Positions 22,058-30,961 of a stretch of 41,746 nt of DNA are shown here, piece by piece. How positions within the stretch are numbered: position 1 is the stretch's first letter; each line of letters begins with the position of its first letter. Where the stretch lies: assembly GCF_007556605.1 (NCBI RefSeq), contig NZ_VJND01000017.1, positions 1 to 41,746 of the forward strand. The letters run 5' to 3'. A model generated the notes under the pieces. It made no database searches. It saw only the letters and a list, made by a program, of their open reading frames with translations, and was not told the DNA's origin. This DNA comes from Tepidimonas sediminis (GTDB lineage: Bacteria > Pseudomonadota > Gammaproteobacteria > Burkholderiales > Burkholderiaceae_C). The translations under genes were made by a program, and so were the position numbers.

Positions 22058-22642
22058 ATGAGCACGCGCGTCATCTACGTCGATCCGAGCGAAACCCGCA
22101 TGCGCCGCTACGCCACCAAGGTGATCAACATCCTGGGCGGGCCGGGCTGCGACAAGTCGCTCTACGCCTCGGCGATCGTGCTCAAGCTCCACCTGCTGGG
22201 CAAGACCGTGGAGTGGGTGCCCGAGGTCGCCAAGGCGCACGTGTGGGCCGGCGATACCGAGGGCCTGCGCAACCAGTGGGGGCTGGCGCAGCAGCAGTAC
22301 CGGATGCTGGTCTGCCTGGACGGCCAGGTGCAATACCTGGTCACCGAGGGGGGGCTGCCCCAGCTGCTCTACTACAACGAAAAATACCCCGACAACATCT
22401 GCGACGTCGCCAAGACGAAGGCGCAGATCCACGCCTGGATCAAGCGCTTCGAGCACATCAACATCTTCGCCCAGCGCGACACCGACAAGCCCTACGTGCA
22501 GGCGGGGCGGCTGCAGGACGAGCAGCGTGCGCGCGAGATCGACCTCGAAATGCGCACCTTCTACAGCAGCGAGGGCATCAAGTACACGCTGCTGCCGCCG
22601 GACCATCGCGCGATCCTGGAGTGGGCCGGCACGCTGCCGTGA
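22058..22642 (+). CDS. P-loop kinase-like protein with altered Walker A
   Basis: A 194-residue protein resembling the phage-type AAA/nucleotide-kinase-like ATPases. Residues 22-60 follow the family pattern (VINILGGPGxxKSLYASAIVLKL...VEWVPEVAK), but the P-loop reads GGPGCDKS (27-34), with Asp32 where the glycine before the lysine is expected. The usual D-S-P region of the second acidic motif appears as YLVTEGGLPQLLYY (93-106). The C-terminal part (NIFAQRDTDKPYVQAGRLQD...EIDLEMRTFYSSEGIKY) matches the lid and dimer-like end of the family. ATP binding is therefore doubtful. Flanked by the divergent methyltransferase gene and convergent htpG; no phage genes nearby. Function unknown. Confidence 0.7.
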   Translation: MSTRVIYVDPSETRMRRYATKVINILGGPGCDKSLYASAIVLKLHLLGKTVEWVPEVAKAHVWAGDTEGLRNQWGLAQQQYRMLVCLDGQVQYLVTEGGLPQLLYYNEKYPDNICDVAKTKAQIHAWIKRFEHINIFAQRDTDKPYVQAGRLQDEQRAREIDLEMRTFYSSEGIKYTLLPPDHRAILEWAGTLP

Positions 22643-22668
22643 GCCGGCGGCGCGCCGGCCGCCCCGGG

Positions 22669-22695
22669 CGCCACGGGGGCTGCGCCCCCGTGGCG
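22669..22695. terminator. Bidirectional hairpin between convergent genes
   Basis: Perfect 12-bp inverted repeat CGCCACGGGGGC-TGC-GCCCCCGTGGCG between the stop codons of the P-loop protein (22642) and htpG (22718). The position and strength suit a two-way terminator, but no T-tract follows on either strand. Confidence 0.5.
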
Positions 22696-22717
22696 GCGCC
22701 GGCGGGGCGCGGGCGCC

Positions 22718-24652
22718 TCACGCCAGCAGGGCGCTGACGCGCTTGACGTAGCCGGCCGGATCTTCCGGCATGCCCCCCTCGGCCAACAGCGCCTGGTCGA
22801 ACAGCACGTGCGCCAGGTCGTCGAAGTGCGGATGGCCGTCCAGCTTGCGCACCAGCGCGTGCTCGGGGTTGAGCTCCAGGATCGGCTTGACGTCAGGCAC
22901 CTTCTGCCCGGCTGCCTTGAGCAGCCGCGCCAGCTGCATCGAATATTCGCCGTCCTCCACCACCAGGCATGCCGGCGAATCCACCAGCCGCGCCGAGACG
23001 CGCACATCCTTGGCCTTGTCCTTCAGCACGTCCTTGAGGCGCTGCAGCAGCGGCTTCAAGGTCTCGGCGGCCTGCTCGGTCTTCTTCTTCTCCTCCTCGT
23101 CCTGCAGCTTGCCGAGGTCGACCGCGCCCTTGGCGACGCTGCGCAGCGGCGTGCCGTCGAAGTCGTGCAGGTACTGCAGCATCCACTCGTCGACGCGGTC
23201 GGTCATGAACAGCACCTCGATGCCCTTCTTGCGGAACACCTCCAGCTGCGGGCTGTTCCTGGCCGCGGCCAGCGACTCGGCGGTCAGGTAGTAGATCGCC
23301 TCCTGGCCTTCCTTCATGCGCGCCTTGTAGTCCGCCAGGCTCACCGTTGCGGCCTCGCTGTGCGTGGAGGCGAAGCGCAGCAGGCGCGCCAGCCGCTCGC
23401 GGTTGGCGAAGTCCTCGCCCAGCCCCTCCTTGAGCACCATGCCGAACTCGGCCCAGAAGCGGCTGTACTTGCCGGCGTCGGCCTCGGCCTGCCGCTTCTC
23501 GTCGTCGCTCAGGCGCTCCCACGCCTCGCCCTCGGGCTTGCGGTCCCTGGCCGCGAGATCCTCCAGCAGCGACAGCACCCGACGCGTATTGCCCTCGCGG
23601 ATCGCGCGCACGTCGCGGCTGTCCTGCAGCAGCTCACGGCTGACGTTGAGCGGCAGGTCGGCCGAATCGACCACGCCCTTGACCCAGCGCAGGTACACCG
23701 GCAGCAGCGCCTCGGCGTCGTCCATGATGAAGACGCGCTTGACGTAGAGCTTGACGCCGCCGCGCTTGTCGCGGTTCCAGATGTCGTACGGCGCCTTCGA
23801 CGGGATGTAGAGCAGCTGCGTGTACTCGGTGGCGCCCTCCACGCGGTGGTGCGCCCAGGCCAGCGGCGGCTCGTCGTCGTAGGCGAGGTTCTTGTAGAAC
23901 TCGACGTACTGCTCGTCGGTGATGTCCTTCTTCGCTCGCGTCCACAGCGCGCTGGCGGCGTTGACCTGCTCCCACTCCTGCAGCAGCACGTACTCGCCCT
24001 TGTCCTTGTCCCACTGCTCCTTGGGCATCAGGATCGGCAGGCTGATGTGGTCGGAATACTTGCCGATGATCGACTTGAGCTTCCAGCGGCTCAGGTATTC
24101 GCTGGCGTCGTCGCGCAGGTGCAGGATGACGCTGGTGCCGCGCGCGGCGCGCGTGATCGTCTCGGTGGTGAACTGGCCGCTGCCGTCGCTCGTCCAGCGC
24201 ACGCCCTGCTCGGGCGGCAGTCCGGCGCGGCGGCTCTCGACCACGATGCGCTCGGCGACGATGAAGCCGGAGTAGAAGCCGACGCCGAACTGCCCGATCA
24301 GCTGCGCGTCCTTCTTCTGGTCGCCGCTCAAGCGCTGCAGGAACTCGCGCGTGCCGCTCTTGGCGATGGTGCCGAGGTGCTCGATCGCCTCGGCCTCGCT
24401 CATGCCGATGCCGTTGTCGGTGATGGTGATCGTCCTGGCCGCCTTGTCGAAGGTGACGCGGATCTCGAGGTTGGGCTGGTCCTCGTAAAGCGAGGCGTCG
24501 GCCAGCGCCTCGAAGCGCAGCTTGTCGCAGGCATCCGAGGCGTTGGAGACCAGCTCGCGCAGAAAGATGTCGCGGTTGGAGTACAGCGAATGCGTCACGA
24601 GGTGCAGCAGCTGCGCCACCTCGGCCTGAAAGGCATGCGTATGGGAACTCAT
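22718..24652 (-). CDS. htpG: HSP90-family molecular chaperone HtpG
   Basis: A 644-residue cytosolic ATP-dependent chaperone. The N-terminal GHKL ATPase domain has [46 protein letters not shown] and [15 protein letters not shown]. The middle domain includes [13 protein letters not shown] with the catalytic arginine region, and the C-terminal dimerisation domain is present. Length is normal (E. coli 624). The start is the ATG at 24650-24652. Expression is probably heat-induced: a near-consensus sigma-32 promoter lies 70-97 nt upstream. Confidence 0.97.
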   Translation of the reverse strand: MSSHTHAFQAEVAQLLHLVTHSLYSNRDIFLRELVSNASDACDKLRFEALADASLYEDQPNLEIRVTFDKAARTITITDNGIGMSEAEAIEHLGTIAKSGTREFLQRLSGDQKKDAQLIGQFGVGFYSGFIVAERIVVESRRAGLPPEQGVRWTSDGSGQFTTETITRAARGTSVILHLRDDASEYLSRWKLKSIIGKYSDHISLPILMPKEQWDKDKGEYVLLQEWEQVNAASALWTRAKKDITDEQYVEFYKNLAYDDEPPLAWAHHRVEGATEYTQLLYIPSKAPYDIWNRDKRGGVKLYVKRVFIMDDAEALLPVYLRWVKGVVDSADLPLNVSRELLQDSRDVRAIREGNTRRVLSLLEDLAARDRKPEGEAWERLSDDEKRQAEADAGKYSRFWAEFGMVLKEGLGEDFANRERLARLLRFASTHSEAATVSLADYKARMKEGQEAIYYLTAESLAAARNSPQLEVFRKKGIEVLFMTDRVDEWMLQYLHDFDGTPLRSVAKGAVDLGKLQDEEEKKKTEQAAETLKPLLQRLKDVLKDKAKDVRVSARLVDSPACLVVEDGEYSMQLARLLKAAGQKVPDVKPILELNPEHALVRKLDGHPHFDDLAHVLFDQALLAEGGMPEDPAGYVKRVSALLA

Positions 24653-24721
24653 GGTGCGGTGCGGGTCGCGTTGGAAAAACCGAAACCGGACGGGCCGGGC
24701 GTGCGCCTGGCCATCGCTGGC

Positions 24722-24749
24722 AGATGGGGGCGCGCCGGCGCCTTTCAAG
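24722..24749 (-). promoter_or_regulatory. Sigma-32 (RpoH) heat-shock promoter of htpG
   Basis: The minus strand shows CTTGAAA (24743-24749), a 13-nt GC-rich spacer and CCCCATCT (24722-24729). The known RpoH consensus is CTTGAAA-N(11-16)-CCCCAT-T, so both boxes match nearly perfectly. It implies a leader of about 60 nt before the htpG ATG. The -35 box overlaps the stop codon of the upstream EAL gene (24745-24747). Confidence 0.85.
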
Positions 24750-26217
24750 CCCCGGCGCCGGCCTGGGCGCGCAGCCAGCGCGCGCACTCCGCCGCGGGCA
24801 ACGGCCGCGCAAACGCGTAGCCCTGCGCCAGCCGGCAGCCGCGCGCCAGCAGCGCCTGCGCCTGCTGCGGCTGCTCGACCCCCTCGGCCAGCGTCTCCAA
24901 CCCGAGGCGCTGCGCCAGCATCACGATCAGGTCGACGATCGCCTCGGCCTCCGCGTCGTGCGGCAGGTCGGCGACGAAGCTGCGGTCGATCTTGATGCGC
25001 TGCACCGCAAAGCGCCGCAGCTGCGCCAGCGAGGAATAACCGGTGCCGAAGTCGTCGATTGACAGGTGCACCCCCAGCGCCCGCAGGGCGCGCACCGTGG
25101 CCTGCGCCGCCTCGGCATCGTGCAGCAGCACCCCCTCGGTCAGCTCCAGCTCCAGTCCCTGCGGCGGCACGTCGGCAGCCTGCAGGGCCGCGCGCACGCG
25201 CGCCACCAGGTCGGGCTGGCGGAACTGCGCCATCGACAGGTTGACCGCCACGCGCGGGCACGGCACGCCCTCGTCGCGCCAGCGGCGCAGCTGGTGCAGC
25301 GCCGCCTGCAGCACCCACTCGCCGATCGAGACGATCAGCCCGCTGTCCTCGGCCACCGGAATGAATTCGGCTGGCGCCACCGCCCCGAGTTCCGGATGCT
25401 GCCAGCGCAGCAGCGCCTCCACGCCGACGATGCCGCCATGGTCCAGCCACACCTGCGGCTGGTAGTGCAGCGTCAGCTCGCCACGCTCCACCGCGCGGCT
25501 CAGCGCGCGGTGCAAGGCGTGGGCACGCTCGCTGCGCCGCCGCAGCCCCGGCGCGAACACGCGCCAGCAGCGCCGCCCCTGCGCCTTGGCCTCGTTGAGG
25601 GCCATGTCGGCGGCCGCCACCACTGCGTCGAACGTCTCGCCGTGCGCGCCCAGCCACGCCACCCCGGCCGACAGCGGCACCACCAGCTCGTGCCCGTGCA
25701 CCAGCACCGGCCGCTGGGCGCGGCCGACCAGCTCGGCGGCCCAGCGCTGCGCCGCCTCGGCGTCGCAGCCGGGCAGCACGGCGGCGAAGCGGTCCCCGCT
25801 GATACGCGCGAACAGCCCCGGCGGGGCGATGCGCTGCTGCCCCATGCGCGCCACCACCCGCAGCACTTCGTCGCCGACCGCGTGGCCCAGCGCGTCGTTG
25901 ACGTTGCGGAACAGGTCCAGATCGACGCACACCACCGCCAGCGGGGTGCCCTCGGCGCACGCGTCCTGCACCAGCCGTCGTCCCTGCGCCAGCGCGGCGG
26001 CCCAGTTCGGCCCGCCGGTCAGCGGGTCCTCATAGGCGATGCGGCGCAACTCGGCCTCGGCGCGTTCGCGCCGCCAGACCTCCTCGCGCAGCCGCTCGAC
26101 GCTGCGCTGCAGGCGGCCGAGCTGCTCGCGCTGGCTGCGGCGCACCTCGTCGAACAGCGGCTGCAGCGCCTGCAGCAGCTGCGCCGACGGGCGCAGCGGA
26201 ACAGGGGATTCGGCCAT
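24745..26217 (-). CDS. Degenerate-GGDEF / EAL protein, probable c-di-GMP phosphodiesterase
   Basis: A 490-residue soluble protein. Residues 20-60 form a charged helical (coiled-coil-like) stretch. A GGDEF-like domain follows, with DPLTGGPNW in place of DxLTGLPNR and SGDRF (140-144) in place of GGDEF, and no RxxD inhibitory site; cyclase activity is unlikely. The EAL domain is intact, with [13 protein letters not shown] (EAL 267-269), [30 protein letters not shown] (387-400) and IKIDRSFV, so it probably hydrolyses c-di-GMP, perhaps with the GGDEF relic as GTP sensor. The start [10 protein letters not shown] was chosen over an ATG 25 codons upstream whose extension is Arg/Pro-rich. Same strand as, and 78 bp downstream of, the Crp/Fnr gene. 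Confidence 0.88.
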   Translation of the reverse strand: MAESPVPLRPSAQLLQALQPLFDEVRRSQREQLGRLQRSVERLREEVWRRERAEAELRRIAYEDPLTGGPNWAAALAQGRRLVQDACAEGTPLAVVCVDLDLFRNVNDALGHAVGDEVLRVVARMGQQRIAPPGLFARISGDRFAAVLPGCDAEAAQRWAAELVGRAQRPVLVHGHELVVPLSAGVAWLGAHGETFDAVVAAADMALNEAKAQGRRCWRVFAPGLRRRSERAHALHRALSRAVERGELTLHYQPQVWLDHGGIVGVEALLRWQHPELGAVAPAEFIPVAEDSGLIVSIGEWVLQAALHQLRRWRDEGVPCPRVAVNLSMAQFRQPDLVARVRAALQAADVPPQGLELELTEGVLLHDAEAAQATVRALRALGVHLSIDDFGTGYSSLAQLRRFAVQRIKIDRSFVADLPHDAEAEAIVDLIVMLAQRLGLETLAEGVEQPQQAQALLARGCRLAQGYAFARPLPAAECARWLRAQAGAGA

Positions 26218-26295
26218 GGGGAAAGGCACGGATCGGAAGCGTTCCGATGGTAACGCGCGAGGGCGGCGCCGCCAACGGCACCACGATGCCATGCA

Positions 26296-27087
26296 TCACG
26301 GCGGCGCCGCACCGTCGACGCCAGCGCGGCGCAGCGCCTGCAGATCCAGCACGCGCAGGCCGCCGTACTCGACGCGGATCGCCCCGGCGCGCTCCCAGCG
26401 CGCCAGCGCCAGGTTGACGCGCTGGCGCGACAGGCCCACGAGATAGGCCAGCTCCTGCTGGGTGATGCGCAGCACCTCGCCGACGCCCGGAAACAGCCCG
26501 GGGTGGAACAGGTTGGCCAGACTGCGCGCCACGCGCACGTCGGGATCGCTGATGCGGTCGATCTCGCGTGCGGCGATGAACTGGCCCAGCCGCTCGTTGA
26601 GCTGGTTCATCACGAAGCGGTTGAAGGCGATCGAATGATCCAGCAGCCAGTGGAACATGTCCACCGGCAGGCCGGCCACGCGGCTGCGCCGCAGCGCCTG
26701 GATGTTGTAGCGGTAGGCCTCGCGCTTGAGCGCCGTGCCCTCGCCGAACCAACCCCCCGGCGCCACGCCGGTGAAGGTCATGATCGGCCCGCGCGTGTCG
26801 TCGTTGCTCATCTTCAGCAGGCCGTCGATCAACCCCAGCCAGTACGTGACGGGACGGCCGACGCGGCAGATGTAGTCGCCCGGCTCGGCCTCGCTGACCA
26901 TCAGCGCGTCGCGCGCGCGCTCGCGCACGCCGGGCTCCAGCCCGGCCAGCCACGGAATGCTGGCCAGTTCGGCCTCGGTCAGTGGGCGCGCGCGCTGGCG
27001 CAGGCGGTTGGCGGTGGGGCTCACGACAGGAATGGCGGCGGACCCGACACGGCCGGCAATGTTCCCTCGCGGCGGCGGCCGCTCCAT
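26296..27087 (-). CDS. Crp/Fnr-family transcriptional regulator
   Basis: A 263-residue protein. The cyclic-nucleotide-binding-like beta-roll (about residues 50-160) carries EPGDYICRVGRPVTYW and APGGWFGEGTALKREAYR. A dimerisation helix and winged HTH follow, with ITQQELAYLVGLSRQRVNLAL; the recognition helix reads SRQRVNLAL rather than the Crp/FNR SRETV type. Only one cysteine is present, so an FNR-style 4Fe-4S cluster is excluded, and the Crp cAMP residues are not obvious. The ligand is unknown. The start at 27085-27087 (AGGTGG just upstream) is likely; an open extension of 23 codons exists. Divergent from the acyl-CoA synthetase/Liv cluster, with a palindrome between, suggesting it regulates that cluster and itself. 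Confidence 0.9.
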   Translation of the reverse strand: MERPPPRGNIAGRVGSAAIPVVSPTANRLRQRARPLTEAELASIPWLAGLEPGVRERARDALMVSEAEPGDYICRVGRPVTYWLGLIDGLLKMSNDDTRGPIMTFTGVAPGGWFGEGTALKREAYRYNIQALRRSRVAGLPVDMFHWLLDHSIAFNRFVMNQLNERLGQFIAAREIDRISDPDVRVARSLANLFHPGLFPGVGEVLRITQQELAYLVGLSRQRVNLALARWERAGAIRVEYGGLRVLDLQALRRAGVDGAAPP

Positions 27088-27112
27088 GCGCCACCTAGGG
27101 AAAGTACCGATG

Positions 27113-27124
27113 AGGGTCAACCCT
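27113..27124. repeat. Inverted repeat AGGGT-CA-ACCCT in the divergent promoter region
   Basis: A perfect 12-bp inverted repeat adjacent to the TTGTCC/GGACAA palindrome. A related CTAGGG copy lies at 27095-27100 and its complement CCCTAG at 27121-27126. It could be a second regulator site or part of the Crp/Fnr gene promoter. Confidence 0.4.
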
Positions 27125-27127
27125 AGA

Positions 27128-27145
27128 TTGTCCACGCACGGACAA
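27128..27145. promoter_or_regulatory. Perfect palindrome TTGTCC-N6-GGACAA, candidate Crp/Fnr operator
   Basis: An 18-bp element in the 140-bp divergent region between the regulator and the acyl-CoA synthetase gene. The 6-6-6 layout and the outer TGT...ACA match Crp-family sites (TGTGA-N6-TCACA), but with different inner bases, in line with the altered recognition helix. It lies about 20 bp upstream of a TACAGT -10-like hexamer (27166-27171) for the plus-strand operon. Confidence 0.6.
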
Positions 27146-27227
27146 AAAAACGTCAAACATCGGCGTACAGTGCAGGATCAACAGGCAGGCCGCCATGCGC
27201 CGCGGTCCGCCAGGCAGAGGAGATTCC

Positions 27228-29174
27228 ATGCGCACGACCTTTCCGCGCCTGCTGATGCGCCACGCCGGCGAGCGCCCCGACGCGCCGGCGATGCGCGAAA
27301 AAGAGTTCGGCATCTGGCAGACCACCACTTGGCGCCAGATGCTGCAGCGCGTGCAGCACATCGCCGCCGGCCTGCACCAGCTCGGCCTGCGCCGCGGCGA
27401 GCACCTGGTGGTGATCGGCAACAACCGCCCGAGCCTGTACGCGGCGATGCTGGCCACGCAGGCCATCGGCGGCATCCCGGTGCCGCTGTACCAGGACGCG
27501 GTGGCCGCCGAGTGCGTCTTCCCGATCAACAACGCCGAGGTGCGCTTCGCGGTCGTGGAAGATCAGGAGCAGGTCGACAAGCTGCTGGAGATCCGGCCGC
27601 AGTGCCCGCAGCTGGAACACATCCTGTTCGACGACCCGCGCGGCCTGCGCCACTACGACCACCCCGGCCTGGCGGGGCTCAGGGAGGTCGAGGCCGCCGG
27701 CGCCGTGTTCTGCCAGGAGCACCCGGAGTGGTTCGCCGAGCAGGTCGAGCTCGGCCAGCCCGACGACGTCGCGGCGATGTTCTTCACCTCCGGCACGACC
27801 GGCAATCCCAAGGGCGTGGTGCACACGCACTTCACGCTGCTCAACCGCGCCGAGGTCGGCGCCAGGTTCGACAAGCTGACCGAGAAGGAGGAGGTGCTGG
27901 CCTACCTGCCGCCGGCCTGGATCGGGCAGAACATCTTCAGCTACGCGCAGTGGCTGGCGTGCGGCTACGTGGTCAACTGCCCGGAGTCCGCCAGCACGGT
28001 GATGATCGACCTGAAGGAAATCGGCCCGACCTACTATTTCGCGCCGCCGCGCATCTTCGAGGGCATGCTGACCAGCGTCATGATCCGCATGGAGGACGCC
28101 GGGCGGCTCAAGCGCTGGCTGTTCCAGCACTTCATCGAGGTGGCGCGCCGCATCGGCCCGCGCCTGATGGACGGCCAGCCGGTGGGGCTGCTGGATCGGC
28201 TGCACTACGCGCTGGGCGACGTGCTGATCTACGGCCCGCTGCGCAACAACCTGGGGTTCTCGCGCCTGCGCGTGGCCTACACCGCCGGTGAGGCGATCGG
28301 CCCGGACCTGTTCACCTTCTACCGCTCGATCGGCATCAACCTCAAGCAGCTGTACGGCTCCACCGAAACGGCGGTGTTCGTCTGCCTGCAGCCCGACCAC
28401 GAAGTGCGCGCCGACACCGTCGGCGTGCCGTGCGAGGGCGTGGAGATCAAGCTGTCGGAGCAGGGCGAGATCCTGGTGCGCTCGCCCGGGCTGCTCAAGG
28501 AGTACTACAAGAACCCGAAGGCCACCGCCGAGGTGCTGGACGCCGACGGGTGGTACCACACCAGCGACGCCGGCTTCATCGACGCAAGCGGCCACCTCAA
28601 GATCATCGACCGCGTCAAGGACGTCGGGCGTCTGAAGGGCGGCCCCCATGACGGCGCCCTGTTCGCCCCGAAGTACATCGAGAACAAGCTCAAGTTCTTC
28701 TCCACCATCAAGGAGGCGGTGGCCTTCGGCGACGGGCGCGAGAAGGTCTGCGCGATGATCAACATCGACTTCGAGGCGGTGGGCAACTGGGCCGAGAAGC
28801 GTGGCCTGCCCTACACCGGTTACACCGACCTGGCCGGCAAGCCCGAGGTCTACGCGCTGATCCAAGAGTGCGTCGAGAAGGTCAACGCCGACCTGAGCCG
28901 CGACGCCATGCTGGCCGGCTGCCAGATCCACCGCTTCCTGATCCTGCACAAGGAGCTCGACGCCGACGACGGGGAGCTCACGCGCACCAACAAGGTGCGG
29001 CGCGGCTTCATCGCCGAGAAGTATGCGGCGCTGGTCGATGCGCTCTACGGCGGCAAGACCGAGCAGTACATCGAGACCCAGGTCAAGTTCGAGGACGGCC
29101 GCACCGGCACCATCAGCGCCACGCTGCGCATCGCCGACGCCCGCACGTTCGAGCCGCTCAAGGCCGCGGCCTGA
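27228..29174 (+). CDS. AMP-forming acyl-CoA synthetase
   Basis: A 648-residue ANL-superfamily enzyme that activates a carboxylic acid as acyl-CoA via an acyl-adenylate. Motifs are FFTSGTTGNPKG (P-loop, residues 186-197), YGSTET, DGWYHTSDAG, IIDRVKDVGRLKGG and a C-terminal ELTRTNKVRRGF, whose lysine probably acts in adenylation. The size and the long C-terminal region resemble long-chain acyl-CoA synthetases. GAGGAG 7 nt before the ATG at 27228 decides the start. First gene of the operon followed by LivG-H-M-K-F; the substrate is probably the ligand imported by that transporter. Confidence 0.92.
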   Translation: MRTTFPRLLMRHAGERPDAPAMREKEFGIWQTTTWRQMLQRVQHIAAGLHQLGLRRGEHLVVIGNNRPSLYAAMLATQAIGGIPVPLYQDAVAAECVFPINNAEVRFAVVEDQEQVDKLLEIRPQCPQLEHILFDDPRGLRHYDHPGLAGLREVEAAGAVFCQEHPEWFAEQVELGQPDDVAAMFFTSGTTGNPKGVVHTHFTLLNRAEVGARFDKLTEKEEVLAYLPPAWIGQNIFSYAQWLACGYVVNCPESASTVMIDLKEIGPTYYFAPPRIFEGMLTSVMIRMEDAGRLKRWLFQHFIEVARRIGPRLMDGQPVGLLDRLHYALGDVLIYGPLRNNLGFSRLRVAYTAGEAIGPDLFTFYRSIGINLKQLYGSTETAVFVCLQPDHEVRADTVGVPCEGVEIKLSEQGEILVRSPGLLKEYYKNPKATAEVLDADGWYHTSDAGFIDASGHLKIIDRVKDVGRLKGGPHDGALFAPKYIENKLKFFSTIKEAVAFGDGREKVCAMINIDFEAVGNWAEKRGLPYTGYTDLAGKPEVYALIQECVEKVNADLSRDAMLAGCQIHRFLILHKELDADDGELTRTNKVRRGFIAEKYAALVDALYGGKTEQYIETQVKFEDGRTGTISATLRIADARTFEPLKAAA

Positions 29175-29203
29175 CCGCCCCAACGCCCTCCAGGATTCCG
29201 CCC

Positions 29204-29989
29204 ATGGCCCAACGCAAGATCGGCGACGTCATCCTCGACGTACGCAACATCAGCCTGCGCTTCGGTGGCGTCAAGGCGCTCACCGACATCAGCTTCGACG
29301 TGCGCGAGCACGAGATCCGCGCCATCATCGGCCCCAACGGCGCCGGCAAGAGCTCGATGCTGAACTGCATCAACGGCGTCTACACCCCGCAGGAGGGCTC
29401 GATCACCTTCCGCGGCCGCACCTTCAGCCACATGAACAGCCGCCAGGTGGCCGAAATGGGCATCGCGCGCACGTTCCAGAACCTGGCGCTGTTCAAGGGC
29501 ATGAGCGTGCTCGACAACATCATGACCGGGCGCAACCTGCGCATCAAGAGCAACCTGTTCCTGCAGGCGCTGCGCATCGGCCCGGCCGAGCGCGAGGAGA
29601 TCGAACACCGCGAGGTGGTGGAGCGCATCATCGACTTCCTGGAAATCCAGGCCTACCGCAAGACACCGGTGGGCCAGCTGCCGTACGGGCTGCAGAAGCG
29701 CGTGGACCTGGGGCGCGCCCTGGCCATGGAGCCGCAGGTGCTGCTGCTGGACGAGCCGATGGCCGGCATGAACGTGGAGGAGAAGCAGGACATGTGCCGC
29801 TTCATCCTCGACGTCAACGACGAGTTCGGCACCACCATCGTGCTGATCGAGCACGACATGGGCGTGGTGATGGACATCAGCGACCGCGTGGTCGTACTGG
29901 ACTACGGCAAGAAGATCGGCGACGGGCCACCCGAGGAGGTGCGCAACAACCCCGACGTCATCCGCGCCTACCTGGGCACGAGCCACTGA
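29204..29989 (+). CDS. livG: Branched-chain amino acid-type ABC transporter ATPase (LivG type)
   Basis: A 261-residue ATPase. Walker A GPNGAGKSS, Q-loop RTFQNLALF, signature LPYGLQKRVDLGRAL (the variant usual in LivG), Walker B VLLLDEPMAGMN and H-loop LIEHDMGVVM are all present. The RGRTFSHMNSRQVAEMGIARTFQN region and the C-terminal NNPDVIRAYLG are LivG hallmarks. It starts 29 bp after the acyl-CoA synthetase gene. In this context the cargo is more likely a carboxylic acid than leucine; the symbol indicates family only. Confidence 0.9.
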   Translation: MAQRKIGDVILDVRNISLRFGGVKALTDISFDVREHEIRAIIGPNGAGKSSMLNCINGVYTPQEGSITFRGRTFSHMNSRQVAEMGIARTFQNLALFKGMSVLDNIMTGRNLRIKSNLFLQALRIGPAEREEIEHREVVERIIDFLEIQAYRKTPVGQLPYGLQKRVDLGRALAMEPQVLLLDEPMAGMNVEEKQDMCRFILDVNDEFGTTIVLIEHDMGVVMDISDRVVVLDYGKKIGDGPPEEVRNNPDVIRAYLGTSH

Positions 29990-30016
29990 CCCCGCGCGCA
30001 CGAGGAGACGGCAGGC

Positions 30017-30946
30017 ATGGCCTTCTTCATCGAAACGGTCTTCGGCGGCCTCATGGCCGGCATGCTCTACGCGCTGGTGGCGCTGGGCTTCGTGCTCATC
30101 TTCAAGGCCTCGGGCGTGTTCAATTTCGCCCAGGGGGCCATGGTGCTGTTCGCGGCGCTGGCGATGGCGCGCTTCGCGGAGTGGTATCCGCAGTGGCTCG
30201 GCTTCGACAACCTCCTGCTGGCCAACGCGCTGGCCTTCCTCACGGCGGCAGCGCTGATGTTCGTCGTCGCCTGGCTGATCGAGGCGCTGGTGCTGCGCCA
30301 TCTGGTCAACCAGGAGGGCGCCACGCTGCTGATGGCGACGCTGGGCATCACCTACTTCCTCGACGGGCTGGGGCAGACGCTGTTCGGCAGCGACATCTAC
30401 CAGATCAACATCGGCATGCCGAAGGATCCGGTGTTCATCCTCGAGGGCACCTTTGAGGGCGGCATCCTGATCAACAAGGAGGACCTGATCGCCGCCGGCA
30501 TCGCCGCGGCGCTGGTGGCGGGCCTGAGCCTGTTTTTCCAGAAGACCGCCACCGGCCGCGCGCTGCGCGCCGTGGCCGACGATCACCAGGCCGCGCAGTC
30601 GATCGGCATTCCGCTCAACCGCATCTGGGTGATCGTGTGGTGCGTGGCAGGCATCGTCGCGCTGGTGGCCGGCATGATCTGGGGCTCCAAGCTCGGCGTG
30701 CAGTTCTCGCTGTCGACGGTGGCGCTGCGGGCGCTGCCGGTCATCATCCTCGGGGGACTCACCTCGGTGCCGGGCGCCATCGTCGGCGGGCTCATCATCG
30801 GCGTGGGCGAGAAGCTCTCCGAGGTCTACCTGGGGCCTCTGGTCGGCGGCGGCATCGAGATCTGGTTCGCCTACGTGCTGGCGCTGGTGTTCCTGCTGTT
30901 CCGTCCGCAGGGCCTGTTCGGCGAAAAGATCATCGACCGCGTCTGA
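30017..30946 (+). CDS. livH: Branched-chain-type ABC transporter permease (LivH type)
   Basis: A 309-residue inner-membrane permease. It begins with MAFFIETVFGGLMAGMLYAL followed by the LivH hallmark GFVLIFKASGVFNFAQGAM, and includes DDHQAAQSIGIPLNRIW and GLTSVPGAIVGGLIIGVGE, the conserved cytoplasmic coupling loops, among about 8 membrane segments. GGAG lies upstream of the ATG. Gap of 27 bp to livG and 15 bp to livM. Confidence 0.92.
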   Translation: MAFFIETVFGGLMAGMLYALVALGFVLIFKASGVFNFAQGAMVLFAALAMARFAEWYPQWLGFDNLLLANALAFLTAAALMFVVAWLIEALVLRHLVNQEGATLLMATLGITYFLDGLGQTLFGSDIYQINIGMPKDPVFILEGTFEGGILINKEDLIAAGIAAALVAGLSLFFQKTATGRALRAVADDHQAAQSIGIPLNRIWVIVWCVAGIVALVAGMIWGSKLGVQFSLSTVALRALPVIILGGLTSVPGAIVGGLIIGVGEKLSEVYLGPLVGGGIEIWFAYVLALVFLLFRPQGLFGEKIIDRV

Positions 30947-30961
30947 GGGAGGCGACCAACC

